A stretch of DNA of 30,152 nucleotides from a virus. How positions within the stretch are numbered: position 1 is the first letter of the stretch; each line of letters begins with the position of its first letter. Made by a program: the position numbers and the translations under genes. Positions 29,668 to 30,152 of this stretch are shown in pieces. Below the pieces are notes generated by a model. That model did not search any database and was not told where the DNA came from. It saw only the letters and a program-made list of their open reading frames with translations. The stretch covers positions 1-30,152 of IMG/VR virus record IMGVR_UViG_3300032316_000872. The stretch is one strand, 5' to 3'.

Positions 29668-30152
29668 TGGCAAGCCCACCACCACCATACGACGACATTA
29701 CCGGCATAAGCCGTGCTGTAATGAAGGACAACGCACAAGAAACCATTGCTAATTATAATGGCGTTGCTAGACCTAGTGAACTAGTAGTCAATCAACTGAC
29801 ACAAGATATCTATGTGGGTAATGTAAATGGAAATATAAATTTGGTCGCCTACGGATCTGGTGTTACCAGCACCACATCATTCAACCCACAGTTTCGCGAT
29901 GGATCTAACACATTTGCTGGTGGCACTGCCACAGCATCTTTTGTGCGTATGGGCCCTCTGATGTACATACATGTGTATTTGGATTTTGCAGGGGTCACCA
30001 ACTTTGGCAGCACAGGATATCAGATTACACTGCCTACCCCCGCAATAAACACATTTAGACTGGCCGGCGGCACCCTGCATCAAACAGCTGGTGCTGGTTC
30101 TCCTGCCTTATACCATATTGCCGGAATTGTAGACACGGTTGACAGCACCACA
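29667..30152 (+). CDS. Fibre/adhesin-like virion protein, 3' end beyond the window
   Basis: The ATG at 29667 overlaps the previous stop codon by one base and the frame stays open to the window end (162 residues). It starts MASPPPPYDDITGISRAVMK, then has AQETIANYNGVARPSELVVN and DIYVGNVNGNINLVAYGSG. This is the same style of attachment module seen at the start of the fibre gene at 5884 (GELAVNTNNGKVFLK). Next comes a jellyroll-like run (FVRMGPLMYIHVYLDFAGVTNFGSTGYQITLP) typical of phage surface or tip domains. It is likely the first gene of another fibre cluster. No function beyond virion structure can be given, and its C-terminal part, which would define receptor binding, is missing. Confidence 0.7.
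   Translation, partial: MASPPPPYDDITGISRAVMKDNAQETIANYNGVARPSELVVNQLTQDIYVGNVNGNINLVAYGSGVTSTTSFNPQFRDGSNTFAGGTATASFVRMGPLMYIHVYLDFAGVTNFGSTGYQITLPTPAINTFRLAGGTLHQTAGAGSPALYHIAGIVDTVDSTT

Noticed and set aside
29400-29738. Antisense 112-codon frame over the second MRAREF gene.
   Set aside because: The sense frame has coupled start and stop overlaps and the shared tags; the antisense frame has no supporting signal.
1-30152. tRNA genes, att sites, IS elements.
   Set aside because: No cloverleaf, integrase or transposase was recognised on reading either strand. A tRNAscan run would be needed to exclude a degenerate tRNA.

Overview
The window looks like part of the late (virion) region of a T4-type myovirus, probably from an aquatic or marine habitat. 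Sequence resemblance and context support homologues of T4 gp13, gp14 and gp15 (neck and tail terminator), gp18 (sheath), gp19 (tube), a second tube-family protein that resembles gp54, gp4 (head completion), gp16 (small terminase) and gp1 (dNMP kinase). The fibre-type proteins, the MGRPLKIKK protein and the MRAREF proteins resemble genes I remember from pelagic myoviruses. The host cannot be named from this sequence. No photosynthesis genes, tRNAs or CRISPR arrays were seen. gp17, gp20, gp21 and gp23 are not in the window.

Layout. Bases 1-10651 are an adhesin and fibre region. It holds a fibre protein cut by the window edge, a LamG-like protein, three sugar-related enzymes (1711-2643, 2633-3781 and 4773-5378), a probably abundant structural protein with its own promoter, structured leader and terminator (3830-4772), three fibre or appendage proteins, and a 1027-residue collagen-like protein. 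Bases 10719-13897 (minus strand) encode gp14, gp15 and a Nudix hydrolase. Bases 13920-15973 are an insert between gp14 and gp13: a small coiled-coil gene, a 383-residue unknown and a GIY-YIG endonuclease. Bases 16042-18351 hold gp13, a DEDDh exonuclease, dNMP kinase and an HNH-like gene. Bases 18415-25022 hold the sheath, two tube-family proteins, an unknown, gp4 and gp16. Bases 25018-30152 hold proteins whose N-termini resemble the capsid-targeting and prohead-protease-cleaved leaders of T4 internal head proteins, followed by another fibre-like gene that runs off the end.

Expression. Late genes are preceded by octamers close to the T4 late promoter TATAAATA. Three nonstructural genes have good sigma70-type promoters. 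Divergent strand switches carry paired promoters, and convergent genes usually overlap at their 3' ends. Several promoters lie so near the start codon that the mRNAs should be leaderless.

The most interesting part is 25018-29667. It looks like a set of candidate head-internal cargo proteins with IAE/LAE-type leaders. One has AT-hook-like motifs, one has a very basic tail, and two adjacent genes share both an N-terminal and a C-terminal tag around unrelated cores. A second theme is decoration: small Trp/Tyr-rich modules recur in gp14, gp15, the sheath and the collagen-like fibre.
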